A DNA stretch of 64,000 bases from Opitutia bacterium (GTDB lineage: Bacteria; Verrucomicrobiota; Verrucomicrobiia; Opitutales; Opitutaceae): NCBI GenBank assembly GCA_947452315.1, contig CANGCX010000004.1, forward strand, positions 1-64,000. Direction: 5' to 3'. Position 1 is the stretch's first letter. Each line of letters begins with the position of its first letter. Shown here in pieces: positions 51,314-63,428 of the stretch. The translations under genes and the position numbers were made by a program. The notes beneath the pieces were generated by a model that did no database searches, had not been told where the DNA came from, and saw only the letters and a list, made by a program, of their open reading frames with translations.

Positions 51314-52219
51314 ATGAAAACACCATTCATCCTACTGACCGCGATTCTTGCCGCCACCGTTATGTTTCTTGGTGCGCTCGCTTGGCGCCAGCACAGCGAG
51401 CTGATCGGACTCCGTGCAGCCGCACTCGACCACGGCGACCGCGCCGCGTTACAAAAGCGCATCTGGGACGCCGAGAAACGCGCCCAGCTTAGTGAAGCCC
51501 GTGCGCTCGCCGCCCAGCCAGCCGCGACCGAATCCACGGCCGAGCCCACCGACCCTGCCGCCAAAGCGCAGTTAAAGAATCTCCCGCCCGCGGAAAAAAA
51601 AGGGCCCACCCCACAGGAAATTCTCGCGTTTCTCAGCAACCCAGAAATGCAGCTCAAGCTTGCGAACAAATTTCGCGAACAAGTCGACGCGCGTTACGGC
51701 ACCCTGCTTAAAAACCTCAACCTCTCCGGCCCCCAACAGGCTCAGTTGCGCGAACTTCTGATCGAGCGGCAAGGCGCAGTCATCGATGTTGCAGCTGCCG
51801 TGCTCGCTGACGGAGGAAAATTAAAAGAAAAAGACCTGCAAACCCTTGTCGCAGGTGCCCAAGACGAGACCGATCGAAAATTGCAGGCTACATTTGGGCC
51901 GGCCGTTTACACGCAGTTTCAAAACTACGAAAACGCCCAACTGTTTCGCGGGGCGACAAGTGATCTCCAAAAAAACCTAGCACGTAGCAACGCACCTCTC
52001 AACGCCAGCCAAGCCGAGCAATTCACCATGTCAGTAAGCTCTTTGGCTCAGATCAGTTTCACGCCCGATCAACAAAAGGCGCTGCTCGCACTGAATCGCG
52101 CGGAGCAGTCCAAACAAACGGTCCGACAGGTGGTGCAACTTTACCAAGAGCAAACGAATCCACCCAAACCCGCAAAGCCGGATAAAGCAGATAAACCTGC
52201 GAAACGCCCCGGCAGTTAA
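51314..52219 (+). CDS. Membrane-anchored LTXXQ-like periplasmic protein
   Basis: 301 residues with one N-terminal membrane segment (FILLTAILAATVMFLGALAW), an Ala/Pro-rich linker, and an alpha-helical domain from about residue 90. LNLSGPQQAQLRELL resembles the LTXXQ motif of Spy/CpxP-type periplasmic proteins, but this is a loose match. The C-terminus is a Lys/Pro-rich low-complexity tail. It lies 11 bases after ispA and may be co-transcribed. Role unknown. Confidence 0.7.
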   Translation: MKTPFILLTAILAATVMFLGALAWRQHSELIGLRAAALDHGDRAALQKRIWDAEKRAQLSEARALAAQPAATESTAEPTDPAAKAQLKNLPPAEKKGPTPQEILAFLSNPEMQLKLANKFREQVDARYGTLLKNLNLSGPQQAQLRELLIERQGAVIDVAAAVLADGGKLKEKDLQTLVAGAQDETDRKLQATFGPAVYTQFQNYENAQLFRGATSDLQKNLARSNAPLNASQAEQFTMSVSSLAQISFTPDQQKALLALNRAEQSKQTVRQVVQLYQEQTNPPKPAKPDKADKPAKRPGS

Positions 52220-52225
52220 AACGTG

Positions 52226-52255
52226 GTCGGGGGCCGTATAGAACGAACCCCCGAC
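52226..52255. terminator. Possible hairpin between convergent genes
   Basis: GTCGGGGG pairs with CCCCCGAC around a 14-base loop between the 51.3 kb gene and tpiA. No T run follows on either side, so termination is only suggested by its location. Confidence 0.35.
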
Positions 52256-52264
52256 GAAGCGCTA

Positions 52265-53035
52265 TCAAACGACCGCAGCAGCGGCGTTGACGAGTTCCAC
52301 AAAACTGCGCGCTTCCAAGCTCGCGCCGCCAATAAGCCCGCCATCGATGTCTTTTTGGGCGAGCAATTCAGGTGCGTTAGCCGGCTTCATTGAGCCGCCG
52401 TAAAGGATGCGGACTTTTTGCGCGACCGCTTCGGTAAAGTGCTTGGTGAGTAAGCCGCGGATAAATGCGTGCACTTCCTGTGCCTGCTCAGTCGTAGCGA
52501 CCTTACCGGTGCCGATGGCCCACACAGGTTCGTAGGCGATGACGACGCTGGAGGCCTGGTCTTTATTGACCCCCTCAAGACCTGCTTCGAGTTGAGTCTG
52601 GACGACAGCGAGGGTGGAACCGGCTTCACGTTCGGCTAGGGTCTCGCCAACGCAGAGGATGGGACGCAGTTGATTTTTAAGAGCCGCCAACACTTTTTTA
52701 TTCACGAGCGCATCCGTCTCAGCAAAGAGAGCGCGGCGCTCGCTGTGGCCGAGGATGACGTGCGTGGCGAAGAGCGCGCGCAACATCGCAGCAGAAATTT
52801 CACCCGTGAAGGCCCCGCTGGCCTCGAAGTGCATGTTCTGCGCACCGAGCTTGAGCGTGGAACCATCGAGTGCTTTGGCGGCGCTCTCAAGAGCGGTGAA
52901 GGGCGGGCAAACGACGACTTCAACGTCGGATTGCTTGCCGATGGTGGCGACAAGCTCAGCAACCAGCGAGACGCCGTCGGCCGAGGTTTTGTTCATCTTC
53001 CAGTTACCGGCGATGAGTTTTTTGCGATTGGACAT
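52265..53035 (-). CDS. tpiA: Triosephosphate isomerase
   Basis: This glycolytic enzyme interconverts DHAP and GAP. 256 residues with the expected active-site residues: K13 in GNWKMN, H97 in ILGHSERR and E169 in AYEPVWAIGTGK. It is the last gene of a gap-pgk-tpiA run on the minus strand, 54 bases after pgk. That gap holds a short GC hairpin (53051-53078) which may end or pause transcription. Confidence 0.97.
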   Translation of the reverse strand: MSNRKKLIAGNWKMNKTSADGVSLVAELVATIGKQSDVEVVVCPPFTALESAAKALDGSTLKLGAQNMHFEASGAFTGEISAAMLRALFATHVILGHSERRALFAETDALVNKKVLAALKNQLRPILCVGETLAEREAGSTLAVVQTQLEAGLEGVNKDQASSVVIAYEPVWAIGTGKVATTEQAQEVHAFIRGLLTKHFTEAVAQKVRILYGGSMKPANAPELLAQKDIDGGLIGGASLEARSFVELVNAAAAVV

Positions 53036-53089
53036 GATAATAAATAGAGTGTGCGTCGCAGATAAAGCAGCGACGCGCGGTTAAAAATT

Positions 53090-54334
53090 TTAATTTTCGA
53101 GAAAAGCTACACCGGGAAGAACTTTACCTTCGAGGAATTCGAGGGAGGCGCCGCCGCCGGTGGAGCAATGGGTGACTTTGTCAGCGACCTTAAATTTCTT
53201 CGCGGCCGTGGCGGTGTCGCCGCCGCCGACGATGGTCGTTGCGCCGTTGGCCGTAGCTTCGGCGATAGCGGCGGCCATGGCTTTGGTAGCACCGGCAAAT
53301 TTTTCGAATTCAAACACGCCTGCTGGGCCGTTCCAGATGATCGTCTTGGAGCTAAGAATGGCCTGGCGATAAAGCTCGATAGATTTGGGACCAGCGTCGA
53401 GGCCGCCCCAGCCGTCAGGAATGCCCGTAGCGAGATCGGCAGGCATCGTGTTGGCATCGGGGGAGAAGGCATCGGAGCAGATGAAGTCGATCGGGAAGAT
53501 CAACTCGACGTTGCGAGCGGCAGCCTTCGTAACGAGTTCTTCGACGATCTTAGCGCCTTCGGCGTCATAGAGGCTGGTACCGATCGGGGTGCCGCGGAGA
53601 ACTTTATGGAAGGTATAGGCCATACCACCGCCGATGATAATTTTGTCTGCTTTCTCGAGGAGATTTTTGATGAGTGGGATTTTGTCGGCGATCTTGGCGC
53701 CTCCGAGAATGGCGAGCAGCGGGCGGTCCGGATGATCGAGGACTTTGGCAAAGGCTTTGAGTTCGGCTTCCATAAGGAAGCCAGCGGCTTTGAGCGGCAG
53801 GGCGACGCCAACCATGGAGCTATGTGCTCGGTGGGCGGTGCCGAATGCGTCGTTAACGAAAACGTCGCCGAGCTTGGTGAGGGAGGCGCGGAAGGCCGCG
53901 ACAGCGGCAGGGTCAGCCTTCTTGGATGTGCCATCCTCGAGCTTCACTTTGCCCTCTTCTTCGATGTGGAAGCGAAGATTTTCCAAGAGTACTACGGTGC
54001 CGGGCGCGAGTTTAGCGCAAGCGGCTTCGACGGTGGAGCCGACGCAGTCATCGAGGAAGGTCACAGGGCGGCTGAGGAGTTTTTCTAGTTCGGCGGCGAC
54101 GGGCTTGAGTGAAAATTTACTAATTTTCTGTCCGTCGGGACGGCCGAGGTGCGACATGAGTACGACCGAGGCCCCTTTTTCGAGAGCGAACTTGATCGAC
54201 GGAATCGCGGCAGCGATACGCGCAGTATTGGTGATGGCGCCGGTAACTTTGTCTTGGGGAACGTTGAAGTCGACGCGCATGAGGACGCGTTGGCCTGACA
54301 GGGATAGGTCGCGGATGGATTTGAAGTTGGGCAT
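53090..54334 (-). CDS. pgk: Phosphoglycerate kinase
   Basis: This enzyme transfers phosphate from 1,3-bisphosphoglycerate to ADP. 414 residues. [11 protein letters not shown] (about 19-29), SHLGRPDG and the C-terminal [12 protein letters not shown] and [16 protein letters not shown] motifs are canonical. It sits between gap and tpiA. An extended hairpin lies in the 120-base leader. Its antisense strand has a long shadow frame (53168-54088), which is not a gene. Confidence 0.97.
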   Translation of the reverse strand: MPNFKSIRDLSLSGQRVLMRVDFNVPQDKVTGAITNTARIAAAIPSIKFALEKGASVVLMSHLGRPDGQKISKFSLKPVAAELEKLLSRPVTFLDDCVGSTVEAACAKLAPGTVVLLENLRFHIEEEGKVKLEDGTSKKADPAAVAAFRASLTKLGDVFVNDAFGTAHRAHSSMVGVALPLKAAGFLMEAELKAFAKVLDHPDRPLLAILGGAKIADKIPLIKNLLEKADKIIIGGGMAYTFHKVLRGTPIGTSLYDAEGAKIVEELVTKAAARNVELIFPIDFICSDAFSPDANTMPADLATGIPDGWGGLDAGPKSIELYRQAILSSKTIIWNGPAGVFEFEKFAGATKAMAAAIAEATANGATTIVGGGDTATAAKKFKVADKVTHCSTGGGASLEFLEGKVLPGVAFLEN

Positions 54335-54366
54335 AAAAGGGAAGTCGTGATGGCCTAAAATGAAGC

Positions 54367-54430
54367 GCCCACGGAAGCCACGGGAGGCTCGGAAACTAGG
54401 TTTCCGAGGCAGGCCGTGTCTTCCGTGGGC
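54367..54430 (-). other. Extended RNA hairpin between gap and pgk
   Basis: An 11-bp stem (54367-54377 with 54420-54430) encloses a 5-bp stem (54379-54383 with 54414-54418) and an apical 9-bp stem (54388-54396 with 54100+300 to +308, i.e. 54400-54408) around a TAG loop. In the gap-pgk mRNA this would be a 64-base, very stable structure. No T run follows, so full termination is unlikely; it may set relative gap and pgk levels through attenuation or RNA processing. Confidence 0.7.
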
Positions 54431-54454
54431 AGCACGGTGGAACGGGTCTAAGAG

Positions 54455-55528
<1,074 letters not shown>

Positions 55529-55629
55529 TTACTTGAATTGGACTGGGTGATTGCGCGTGAGCGCAGAGAGAGATGAAAGAACAGCGTAGGCAGACGCTGG
55601 CAAGGGGTTTTGCGGGCCCGGATAAAATC

Positions 55630-58086
55630 CTAAGAACTCGCCCAAAGTGAGCAGGACAGTGGCAGCAAGTGCAACTCGGGCTCTACCGGGGCCTGCGCAT
55701 GCGGCGTCGAGGGAGAGTAAAATCGATCTTGATCAGCAAGTTGACGCCAAAAGCCGCTGGCGGGAAGACTTGCACCCAAGCTCAACGTGACTTCACCCAG
55801 AGAGGGATTGAGCGCAAAAAGCAACCGCGTGGAACCAAGAGATCGATCGGCATTATACACCACCGCTAAAGCAGGAGAGTCAGGGGAATGAAAAAAATCG
55901 AAAAAACCTTCACCAGGCCGCGTAAAGTGCCGGAGCAATTTTCCTAATTCGCCGCGGCGAAAAGCGATCCAATCAGCAAAATAGGCGTGGGTGCTTAGGT
56001 GGCGATAAAGTCGGCGATAATCTAGGGCGTTCAAATCACCACGGATATAAGTATTATTTACCCCGTGCTTCGAACGCAGGAAATCTTGCCCGGCGGCCAG
56101 CATCGGAATTCCCAAAGACATAAACAAAGCAGCCACCATCAAATGGGTACGGCTACGATCGTGTGAGGTGGGATTGAATCCGTTATGGCCGGAATGTTCC
56201 GTAATCACATCAAGCCAAGCCCGATCATCGTGTGATTCGGTGTAATTGATGGTCTGTGCCGGCCATTTCGCAAAATACCACGGAGAACCACGTAAAAAAT
56301 ATTCCATGCGCTCCGCCGTAGCATCACCTCGCACATAAGCACGCATATGGTCGCGGTAGCCATCATTCCAAGAGGCCCAGCCTGTATCCCGCAACGCACC
56401 CGCGATGTGACCGCGAAAACTCCAGGGTTCCGCAATGAGAATCACATCGGGCTTGGCTCGCTTGAGCGCGATCTCGATCTCACGCAACACATCAGCCCCG
56501 AGCAACTCGGCTAGATCGAACCTAAAACCGTCAACGCCGTAGGCGGTAATTAAATGCAGGCAACTGTCGATGATGAGGCGTTTGGCCATCACCGATCGTG
56601 CGCGCAGATCGTTGCCGCAACCGCTCCAATTGGCGAGATGACCAGCGGCGTCTTGCTCAAAATAATAGAGCCGATCGATAAACAGAAGATGTGCCGGTTC
56701 ACCAACGTGGTTATAAACGACATCCAACAACACCGCCAAGCCGCGCCGATGAAAGGCCTGTACTAGATCCTGCAACTCTCGAACCCCCGAGGCCCGGTCG
56801 GGCGCTGACGAGTAAGTACTCTCGGGTGAAAACCAATTCGTAGTCATGTATCCCCAATGATAATCACCGCTCGGCGGCCGATCAAATTGCTGCACGGGCT
56901 GTAGCTCCACGCAATTCACTCCGAGGTGGTGAAGATAAAAATCGGGGCTCTCAACCCAGGCCCGCAAACCCGTAAACCCGCGGCGCTCCCCCGAGGACAT
57001 CGGAATCGGAGCATGATTCACAAGATCGCGCACATGAGCCTCTACGATGATGAGATCTTGCCAAGCCGGAGTCTTAAAATCGCGGTCCCCGGAACCGATC
57101 CAGTTACGATCCAGAACAATCCCCGGCCCATCGTGGCGCAAGGCCGCCAGCGCGTAAGGATCGAGCACCTTCACGCCGGGATCAAACCGCCCTGCCCCAG
57201 TCTGCACGCCGTCGATACGGTACCAATAAAACCAACCGTGCAAATACTGCCCAAGCGTGATTTCCCACACGCCGGACGCACCGTCCGCATCGGGTCGGCG
57301 TTCCAAATTATAACAAGGCGCCGCATCGCACTGATCGAGTTTCTCCGCTAAATACAGACTAACCGCACGCGCACGTGGCGCAAAAAGCCGAAACACCGTT
57401 TCATCCGGACGCACCAGTGCGCCAAGCGGCAAATTAGAGCTAAGCTCGTAGAAAAAATTTCGCGGCACGATCGGCACAACTTCCGTCTCAGGCCGATTCG
57501 CCCACATGACTGACCACGCATCGGACAACGCCAACGGCTTAGCCAACATAAAGCGCCAAAGATGACGTCCCGTCCTTCGCGCATTGATAACTCGATTCAA
57601 GTTTCCGTCCGACTCGCGCACGACATTTGGCGCCTCCGCCGGCAGACCGAGCCATTGATGTTCACCGGTCACAAACTTGAAACGCTGGCCGGAAGGCTGC
57701 AAGAGCGCAGCGGCTGGTCCGGTCCACATCAAAACGCGCTCACCTTCAAGTTCGCCCGGCCGCAATCGCCACTCTTCGCGCCCGACCGCATGTTGCCAGC
57801 CATTAAAATCTCCCGCGACGTAAACGGTATCCTTAGCCGGATCAATGACCGAGCCATGCTCAGGGGTGAGCGCGAACACCATCTCACCCTTGGCGTTTAC
57901 AAAATAGCGGTACGACACTGCAGCCATCAAGCCGCCATCCACCTTCAAACCCGAAGGCGTTGGACACTGATCCCCAAGCGTAAATCGCGGCGGTCGAGTG
58001 TGCGTCCAATCTCGATCTAACTCCACCACCCCCGTGGTGAGAGATTCGAGCCAAGCACTGACAATGCGATACGCGGATTCAGACAT
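55630..58086 (-). CDS. GH13 debranching enzyme, pullulanase/glycogen debranching type
   Basis: About 818 residues from an ATG at 58086. Two N-terminal beta-domains resemble CBM48/CBM20-like modules (VYVAGDFNGWQ near 85 and LRPDETVFRLFAPRARAVSLYL near 230). The GH13 barrel has LLDVVYNHVGE, GVDGFRFDLAELLG (nucleophile Asp), ILIAEPWSFRG (acid/base Glu) and NYTESHDDRAW. The domain order resembles type I pullulanase or GlgX-like enzymes; alpha-1,6 specificity is inferred from the family. There is no obvious secretion signal, so intracellular glycogen turnover is likely. It is divergent from mnmA. Confidence 0.88.
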   Translation of the reverse strand: MSESAYRIVSAWLESLTTGVVELDRDWTHTRPPRFTLGDQCPTPSGLKVDGGLMAAVSYRYFVNAKGEMVFALTPEHGSVIDPAKDTVYVAGDFNGWQHAVGREEWRLRPGELEGERVLMWTGPAAALLQPSGQRFKFVTGEHQWLGLPAEAPNVVRESDGNLNRVINARRTGRHLWRFMLAKPLALSDAWSVMWANRPETEVVPIVPRNFFYELSSNLPLGALVRPDETVFRLFAPRARAVSLYLAEKLDQCDAAPCYNLERRPDADGASGVWEITLGQYLHGWFYWYRIDGVQTGAGRFDPGVKVLDPYALAALRHDGPGIVLDRNWIGSGDRDFKTPAWQDLIIVEAHVRDLVNHAPIPMSSGERRGFTGLRAWVESPDFYLHHLGVNCVELQPVQQFDRPPSGDYHWGYMTTNWFSPESTYSSAPDRASGVRELQDLVQAFHRRGLAVLLDVVYNHVGEPAHLLFIDRLYYFEQDAAGHLANWSGCGNDLRARSVMAKRLIIDSCLHLITAYGVDGFRFDLAELLGADVLREIEIALKRAKPDVILIAEPWSFRGHIAGALRDTGWASWNDGYRDHMRAYVRGDATAERMEYFLRGSPWYFAKWPAQTINYTESHDDRAWLDVITEHSGHNGFNPTSHDRSRTHLMVAALFMSLGIPMLAAGQDFLRSKHGVNNTYIRGDLNALDYRRLYRHLSTHAYFADWIAFRRGELGKLLRHFTRPGEGFFDFFHSPDSPALAVVYNADRSLGSTRLLFALNPSLGEVTLSLGASLPASGFWRQLADQDRFYSPSTPHAQAPVEPELHLLPLSCSLWASS

Positions 58087-58205
58087 GCGTCTAAGAGAGC
58101 ATTTAGCGCGCCTACGCTCACACAAGCGGAAACCCACCAAAACCGACGCGCTTAGGTTCATTTGACAAACCACCGACAGGGCGCGTCGTTTTCATATCAA
58201 CATAT

Positions 58206-59288
58206 ATGGCCGCCCGCGAAAAAATCCTCGTCGCCCTCTCCGGCGGCGTCGACAGCTCCGTCGCAGCCCTGCTCCTCAAACAGCAGGGCCACGAACTCGT
58301 GGGCGCCTACATGAAAAACTGGATCAACGAAGACAACGTGATCGGCCACTGCCCTTGGCAGCAAGATATCGACGATGCCCGCCGCGTCGCCGACCACCTC
58401 GGCATCGAGTTTCACGTCGTCAACCTCATGCGTGATTACCGCGAGCGCGTCGTGCACTATCTATTGGAAGGCTACGCCCAAGGGCTTACCCCTAACCCCG
58501 ACGTAATGTGCAACCGCGAGATCAAATTTGGTGTCCTCCGCTCCTGGGCCAAAGACCACGGCTTTGCCGCCGTCGCGACCGGCCACTACGCTCGCCGAGT
58601 GGCTATGCCCGATGGCACTTTTGCACTCCTCGAAGGCGCTGATAAAAACAAAGACCAATCGTACTTCCTCACACTCCTGTCTCAGGAGCAACTCGCTGAC
58701 GCCCGCTTCCCCATCGGCCATCTCCCCAAACCCGAATTACGCAACCTCGCCCGCGCCGCCGGCCTCGCGACCGCCGACAAAAAAGATAGCCAAGGCATTT
58801 GCTTCATCGGCGAAGTGAAGATGAAAGATTTTCTCCACGCCTATGTGCCTGATGCGCCTGGCCCCATCGTACGCGCCACTGACGGATACGAATTCGCGCG
58901 ACATCGTGGCCTGCACTATTATACCATCGGCCAACGTAAAGGTATCGGCGTTCCCTCCAACACCGAGGGGGAAGCCTACGTCGTAGTGGGCAAACGCGCC
59001 GCGGACAATGCCCTGCTTGTCGCCTTTGACCACGCCGACGCTCCCGGCCTATTTCAAACTGAGGTTCGCGTCCACTCATTGCGCTGGAACGCCCCCGCTC
59101 TCACCGCCCCGCGCACCCTCGAGGGACGGGTCCGCTACCGTGATCCGCGCGTCATCCTGCATTATTTTCCCGAGCCCAACGACACCGCACGAATCATCTT
59201 CGATACGCCTCAACGTGGACTCGCTAGTGGCCAGATCCTCGCTCTGTACGAAGGAGAAAGGCTCCTCGGCGGCGGCATCTACGTCTAA
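58206..59288 (+). CDS. mnmA: tRNA-specific 2-thiouridylase
   Basis: MnmA adds sulfur to U34 of tRNA-Glu, -Gln and -Lys. 360 residues. The PP-loop SGGVDSS (12-18) binds ATP; C102 in [12 protein letters not shown] and C199 in DSQGICFIG are the two catalytic cysteines. HYARR and [15 protein letters not shown] are further conserved. It starts from an ATG at 58206 and ends 8 bases before the stop of the convergent LysE gene. Confidence 0.96.
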   Translation: MAAREKILVALSGGVDSSVAALLLKQQGHELVGAYMKNWINEDNVIGHCPWQQDIDDARRVADHLGIEFHVVNLMRDYRERVVHYLLEGYAQGLTPNPDVMCNREIKFGVLRSWAKDHGFAAVATGHYARRVAMPDGTFALLEGADKNKDQSYFLTLLSQEQLADARFPIGHLPKPELRNLARAAGLATADKKDSQGICFIGEVKMKDFLHAYVPDAPGPIVRATDGYEFARHRGLHYYTIGQRKGIGVPSNTEGEAYVVVGKRAADNALLVAFDHADAPGLFQTEVRVHSLRWNAPALTAPRTLEGRVRYRDPRVILHYFPEPNDTARIIFDTPQRGLASGQILALYEGERLLGGGIYV

Positions 59289-59296
59289 GCTACGTG

Positions 59297-59935
59297 CTAG
59301 CCCACCGAGGCCAGCGCCAGGCTCGCGGCGAACACGATAAAGACCGCGCCAAGTCCGCGATCCACCCAATGCCCATGCCGCAAGAAATTCGCTCGCACTG
59401 ATTCACGCGTAAACACCGTGGAGACCAAACAAAACCAACCCGTAGTTACTGCCACCATCCAGGCCCCGTAACTCGCCTGAATAAAAATCGGGGTCGCTGG
59501 ATTTATGACGGTCACAAACAATGCGACGAAAAACAGGGTGGCCTTTGGATTAAGCGCATTAGTCAAAAACCCCGTTAACCAAGCAGCGCGTGCCGTAGGG
59601 GTGGGCGTCGCTAATTGGCCACCTTCAGGACTCAACGTTGCGCGCGGTCCGCTGCGTAGCGCCTGCAAACCGATTGTAGCGAGATACGCGGCTCCCGCGT
59701 ATTTGACTACGGAAAACACCAGCGGCGAACGTTGCAGTAACAACCCGAGCCCAAGTAATGAGTACATCACGTGCAACGTGATCGCCGCACCCACACCTAG
59801 ACTGGTCCACGTCGCCGTACGCCGGCCGTGACGTAAGCTCTGGCGCAGCACGATAGCAAAGTCCGGCCCGGGGCTTGCCACTGCCAGCAAATGGGCGAGC
59901 GCGACTTTTGAAAATTCTAGGGCGTAATCGTGCAT
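59297..59935 (-). CDS. LysE/RhtB-family amino-acid exporter
   Basis: 212 residues with six predicted membrane segments. VASPGPDFAIVLRQSLRHGRR is the LysE/RhtB signature near the N-terminus, and GFLTNALNPKATLFFVALF matches the second conserved block. Homologues export lysine, threonine, homoserine or their toxic analogues, but the substrate here is unknown. It converges on mnmA. Confidence 0.9.
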   Translation of the reverse strand: MHDYALEFSKVALAHLLAVASPGPDFAIVLRQSLRHGRRTATWTSLGVGAAITLHVMYSLLGLGLLLQRSPLVFSVVKYAGAAYLATIGLQALRSGPRATLSPEGGQLATPTPTARAAWLTGFLTNALNPKATLFFVALFVTVINPATPIFIQASYGAWMVAVTTGWFCLVSTVFTRESVRANFLRHGHWVDRGLGAVFIVFAASLALASVG

Positions 59936-59945
59936 CCAGAAAAAA

Positions 59946-60455
59946 TCAGAGAGCGATTTCCTTAAATTGCGGCGACTGAGCCATCGCTTCTAGTTGCCGG
60001 CTTTGCACAAAAGAGCGCACTTCAGGATCCGTCCCGTGTTTTTTCTGAATTTCGACTAATACGCTGCGGGCTTCTGTCATCCGTCCCATGAGCGCGAGGA
60101 GGTAAACCTGCTGGAGATAAAGCTGTGCAGACTTCGGCTGGAGTTCGTAAGCCTCTTCGTAGGCGTGAAGCGCTGATTCGTAAGCTTCTTTCGCTGCGGG
60201 CTTCCGGCCGAGGCGGACTCGAATCATACCGAGAGAGATCCAGGTTTTTCCGTTATCAAATTCCAGGGCGCAGGCTTGTGTGAGTAATTTTTCAGCGCGC
60301 ACAAGTTCGCGGATCGTCATGGCAAACTCCGCCTCGCTGACAAGGCCAGCGGCTTCTTTGCGTTGGAGCGAAGTAATGCTGGCTGATTTGGGTTTGCAGC
60401 CGGTAATGACCATCAAACTGAGTAGACTCCCAAAAAAGAGGACGATCTTGAACAT
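59946..60455 (-). CDS. TPR lipoprotein
   Basis: 169 residues. The ATG at 60455 opens MFKIVLFFGSLLSLMVITGC, a lipoprotein signal with the lipobox ITGC at residues 17-20. The remainder is helical with several TPR-like units (NGKTWISLGMIRVRLGRKPAAK, AQLYLQQVYLLALMGRMTEA). It probably scaffolds proteins at a membrane. It is 67 bases upstream of the obg stop on the same strand. Confidence 0.8.
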   Translation of the reverse strand: MFKIVLFFGSLLSLMVITGCKPKSASITSLQRKEAAGLVSEAEFAMTIRELVRAEKLLTQACALEFDNGKTWISLGMIRVRLGRKPAAKEAYESALHAYEEAYELQPKSAQLYLQQVYLLALMGRMTEARSVLVEIQKKHGTDPEVRSFVQSRQLEAMAQSPQFKEIAL

Positions 60456-60522
60456 GCCGGCAGAACGGCAATTCCAACGAGACGCGTCAATCACACGTCC
60501 CCAGGAGTCTAAGTCTGCAAGA

Positions 60523-61760
<1,238 letters not shown>

Positions 61761-62955
61761 CGTAGTGGCGCGCAAGGGCGGCTTGTCCAGCCGCTTTGAT
61801 GTTCGTTGCCGCAATCCAGTCAGCGTTTCCCTCAAGTCCGCAGGCCACACATCGGAAGGCCGCTTGGTTTTCGCGGTTTTCCGGTGCGCAGTGATGACAC
61901 TGCGGACAGTTTTGTGAGGTGAACGCTGGGTTAACCAGCAAGAAAGGGATACCTGCCCGCTCGCATTTGTAGGCGAGCATGGTCTTGAACCGACCAAACC
62001 CGCGAGCAAGCATCTCGCGATTCAAGCCTGACTTGGCCGCCACATTGCGGCCAGGTTCGGCCATCGTGCCTGCCGCCGAGGCGGTCATGGCCTTTAGGTT
62101 CAGGTCTTCAAGCACCACGAAGGCGTGCTGCGTAGCCAGTTGATGAGACGCCTTGTGTTGCTTGTCGCGCCGACGGTTGGCCATGCGCTTGTGCTGCTTC
62201 GCAACGCGAGCTTGGGCCCGCTTCCAACGGTTCGAGCCCTTGGTCTTGCGGGCTGCTAGGGCCTGCAGGACGGAGAGTTTGACCCAGTCCTCTGCGCTGG
62301 GCGCGCCGAGACTTAGCACGTCGCCATTGGAGAGCGTGAGATCCTGCGCGATGCCGGCGTCGGCCCCGACGCCCTCGTCGCCATAGTTCGGCAGGCGATA
62401 TTCACCCTCGCAGCAGAACGATATCGACCAGCGCCCCGCACCGTCGGTGCTGACGGTGACGTTTTTGATTTTACCAACGATTTCACGCGTCTTGTTGAAA
62501 CGGACCCAGCCGAACTTAGGCAGCTTAACCCAGTCTTGATCGACGCTAAACTGCTTGGGATCGGGAAACCGGAACGACCCGTGGCCGCCTTTTTGCCGGA
62601 ACTGCGGGTAGCCGGATCGGCCCTCGAAGAAGGCCGTAAAAGCCATATCGAGGTCACGCAACGTTTGCTGGAGCGTGTGAAAGGGGGCGTCCGCCAACCA
62701 CGGGTAGGACTGCTTCAGGCCGTCGAGTTGTGCCGACATAAACTCCGCGCCCATGTAATCGGTGCCGGTCGCGCCGGCCGACTTTGCGATCAGCCAAGCC
62801 TCTTGCCGGTACGCCAACGCCCAGTTCCATAACCACCGACACGCACCGGCCGTCCGACTACCCAGCCGCACCGCGGTGGTGGTCGGAAGCAACTGGAACT
62901 GGTAACCGGTAAGTGACATCTTGCGTTAAGACCAATATAGTTTAGTCTTTTCAAT

Positions 62956-63393
62956 ATGTCAAATGATGTTCGGCACGGAAGAAGTGTCATTTATTCACTC
63001 ACGGTCCATTTAGTCTTTGTAACCAAATACCGCCGGGGCGTAATCACGGACCGCGTCCGCGAACACCTGCGGGGCTCGATCGATGGAGTGTGCCAAAAAA
63101 TGGGGGCAAAGTTACTAGAGTTCGATGGCGAGGATGACCACGTCCACCTCTTGGTGGAGTACCCTCCAAAACTGGCCGTTTCCCGACTCGTGAATTCGCT
63201 CAAACTCGTATCCGCTCGTTTGCTCCGTAAGCGCGACTTCCCCGAAGTTCGGCGCAAACTCTGGGGCGATCACTTCTGGACTCCATCCTACTTCGCTGGA
63301 TCCACTGGCGGAGCCAACCTCGCGACCGTTAAACGGTATATTCAGCAGCAGCGCGTTTCCGCTCCTGCCCGGCCGGCGCTTGACCCGGCCTAA
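62956..63393 (+). CDS. tnpA: IS200-type Y1 transposase TnpA
   Basis: 145 residues. The HUH metal motif is DHVHLLVEYP (HVH at 62-64), and the nucleophilic Tyr is Y128 in TVKRYIQQQ. YSLTVHLVFVTKYRRGVI near the N-terminus is the family's first conserved strand. The protein is intact, so the element could be mobile. Its TAA stop (63391-63393) lies inside the left-end hairpin. Confidence 0.95.
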   Translation: MSNDVRHGRSVIYSLTVHLVFVTKYRRGVITDRVREHLRGSIDGVCQKMGAKLLEFDGEDDHVHLLVEYPPKLAVSRLVNSLKLVSARLLRKRDFPEVRRKLWGDHFWTPSYFAGSTGGANLATVKRYIQQQRVSAPARPALDPA

Positions 63394-63410
63394 GCTTCGC
63401 TTTGGCCAGG
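63384..63410 (-). repeat. Left-end subterminal hairpin of the IS element
   Basis: On the minus strand CCTGGCC and GGCCGGG form a 7-bp basal stem (one T-G wobble), one A-A mismatch follows, then AAGC pairs with GCTT around a GAA loop. The plan matches the right-end hairpin. The left tip is 16 bases further out at 63427. Confidence 0.75.
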
Positions 63411-63428
63411 TTTGCGCGCCGTCATTGA

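Noticed and set aside
53168-54088. 306-residue plus-strand frame inside pgk
   Set aside because: Antisense shadow of a highly conserved gene, Gly-rich and with no recognised domain.
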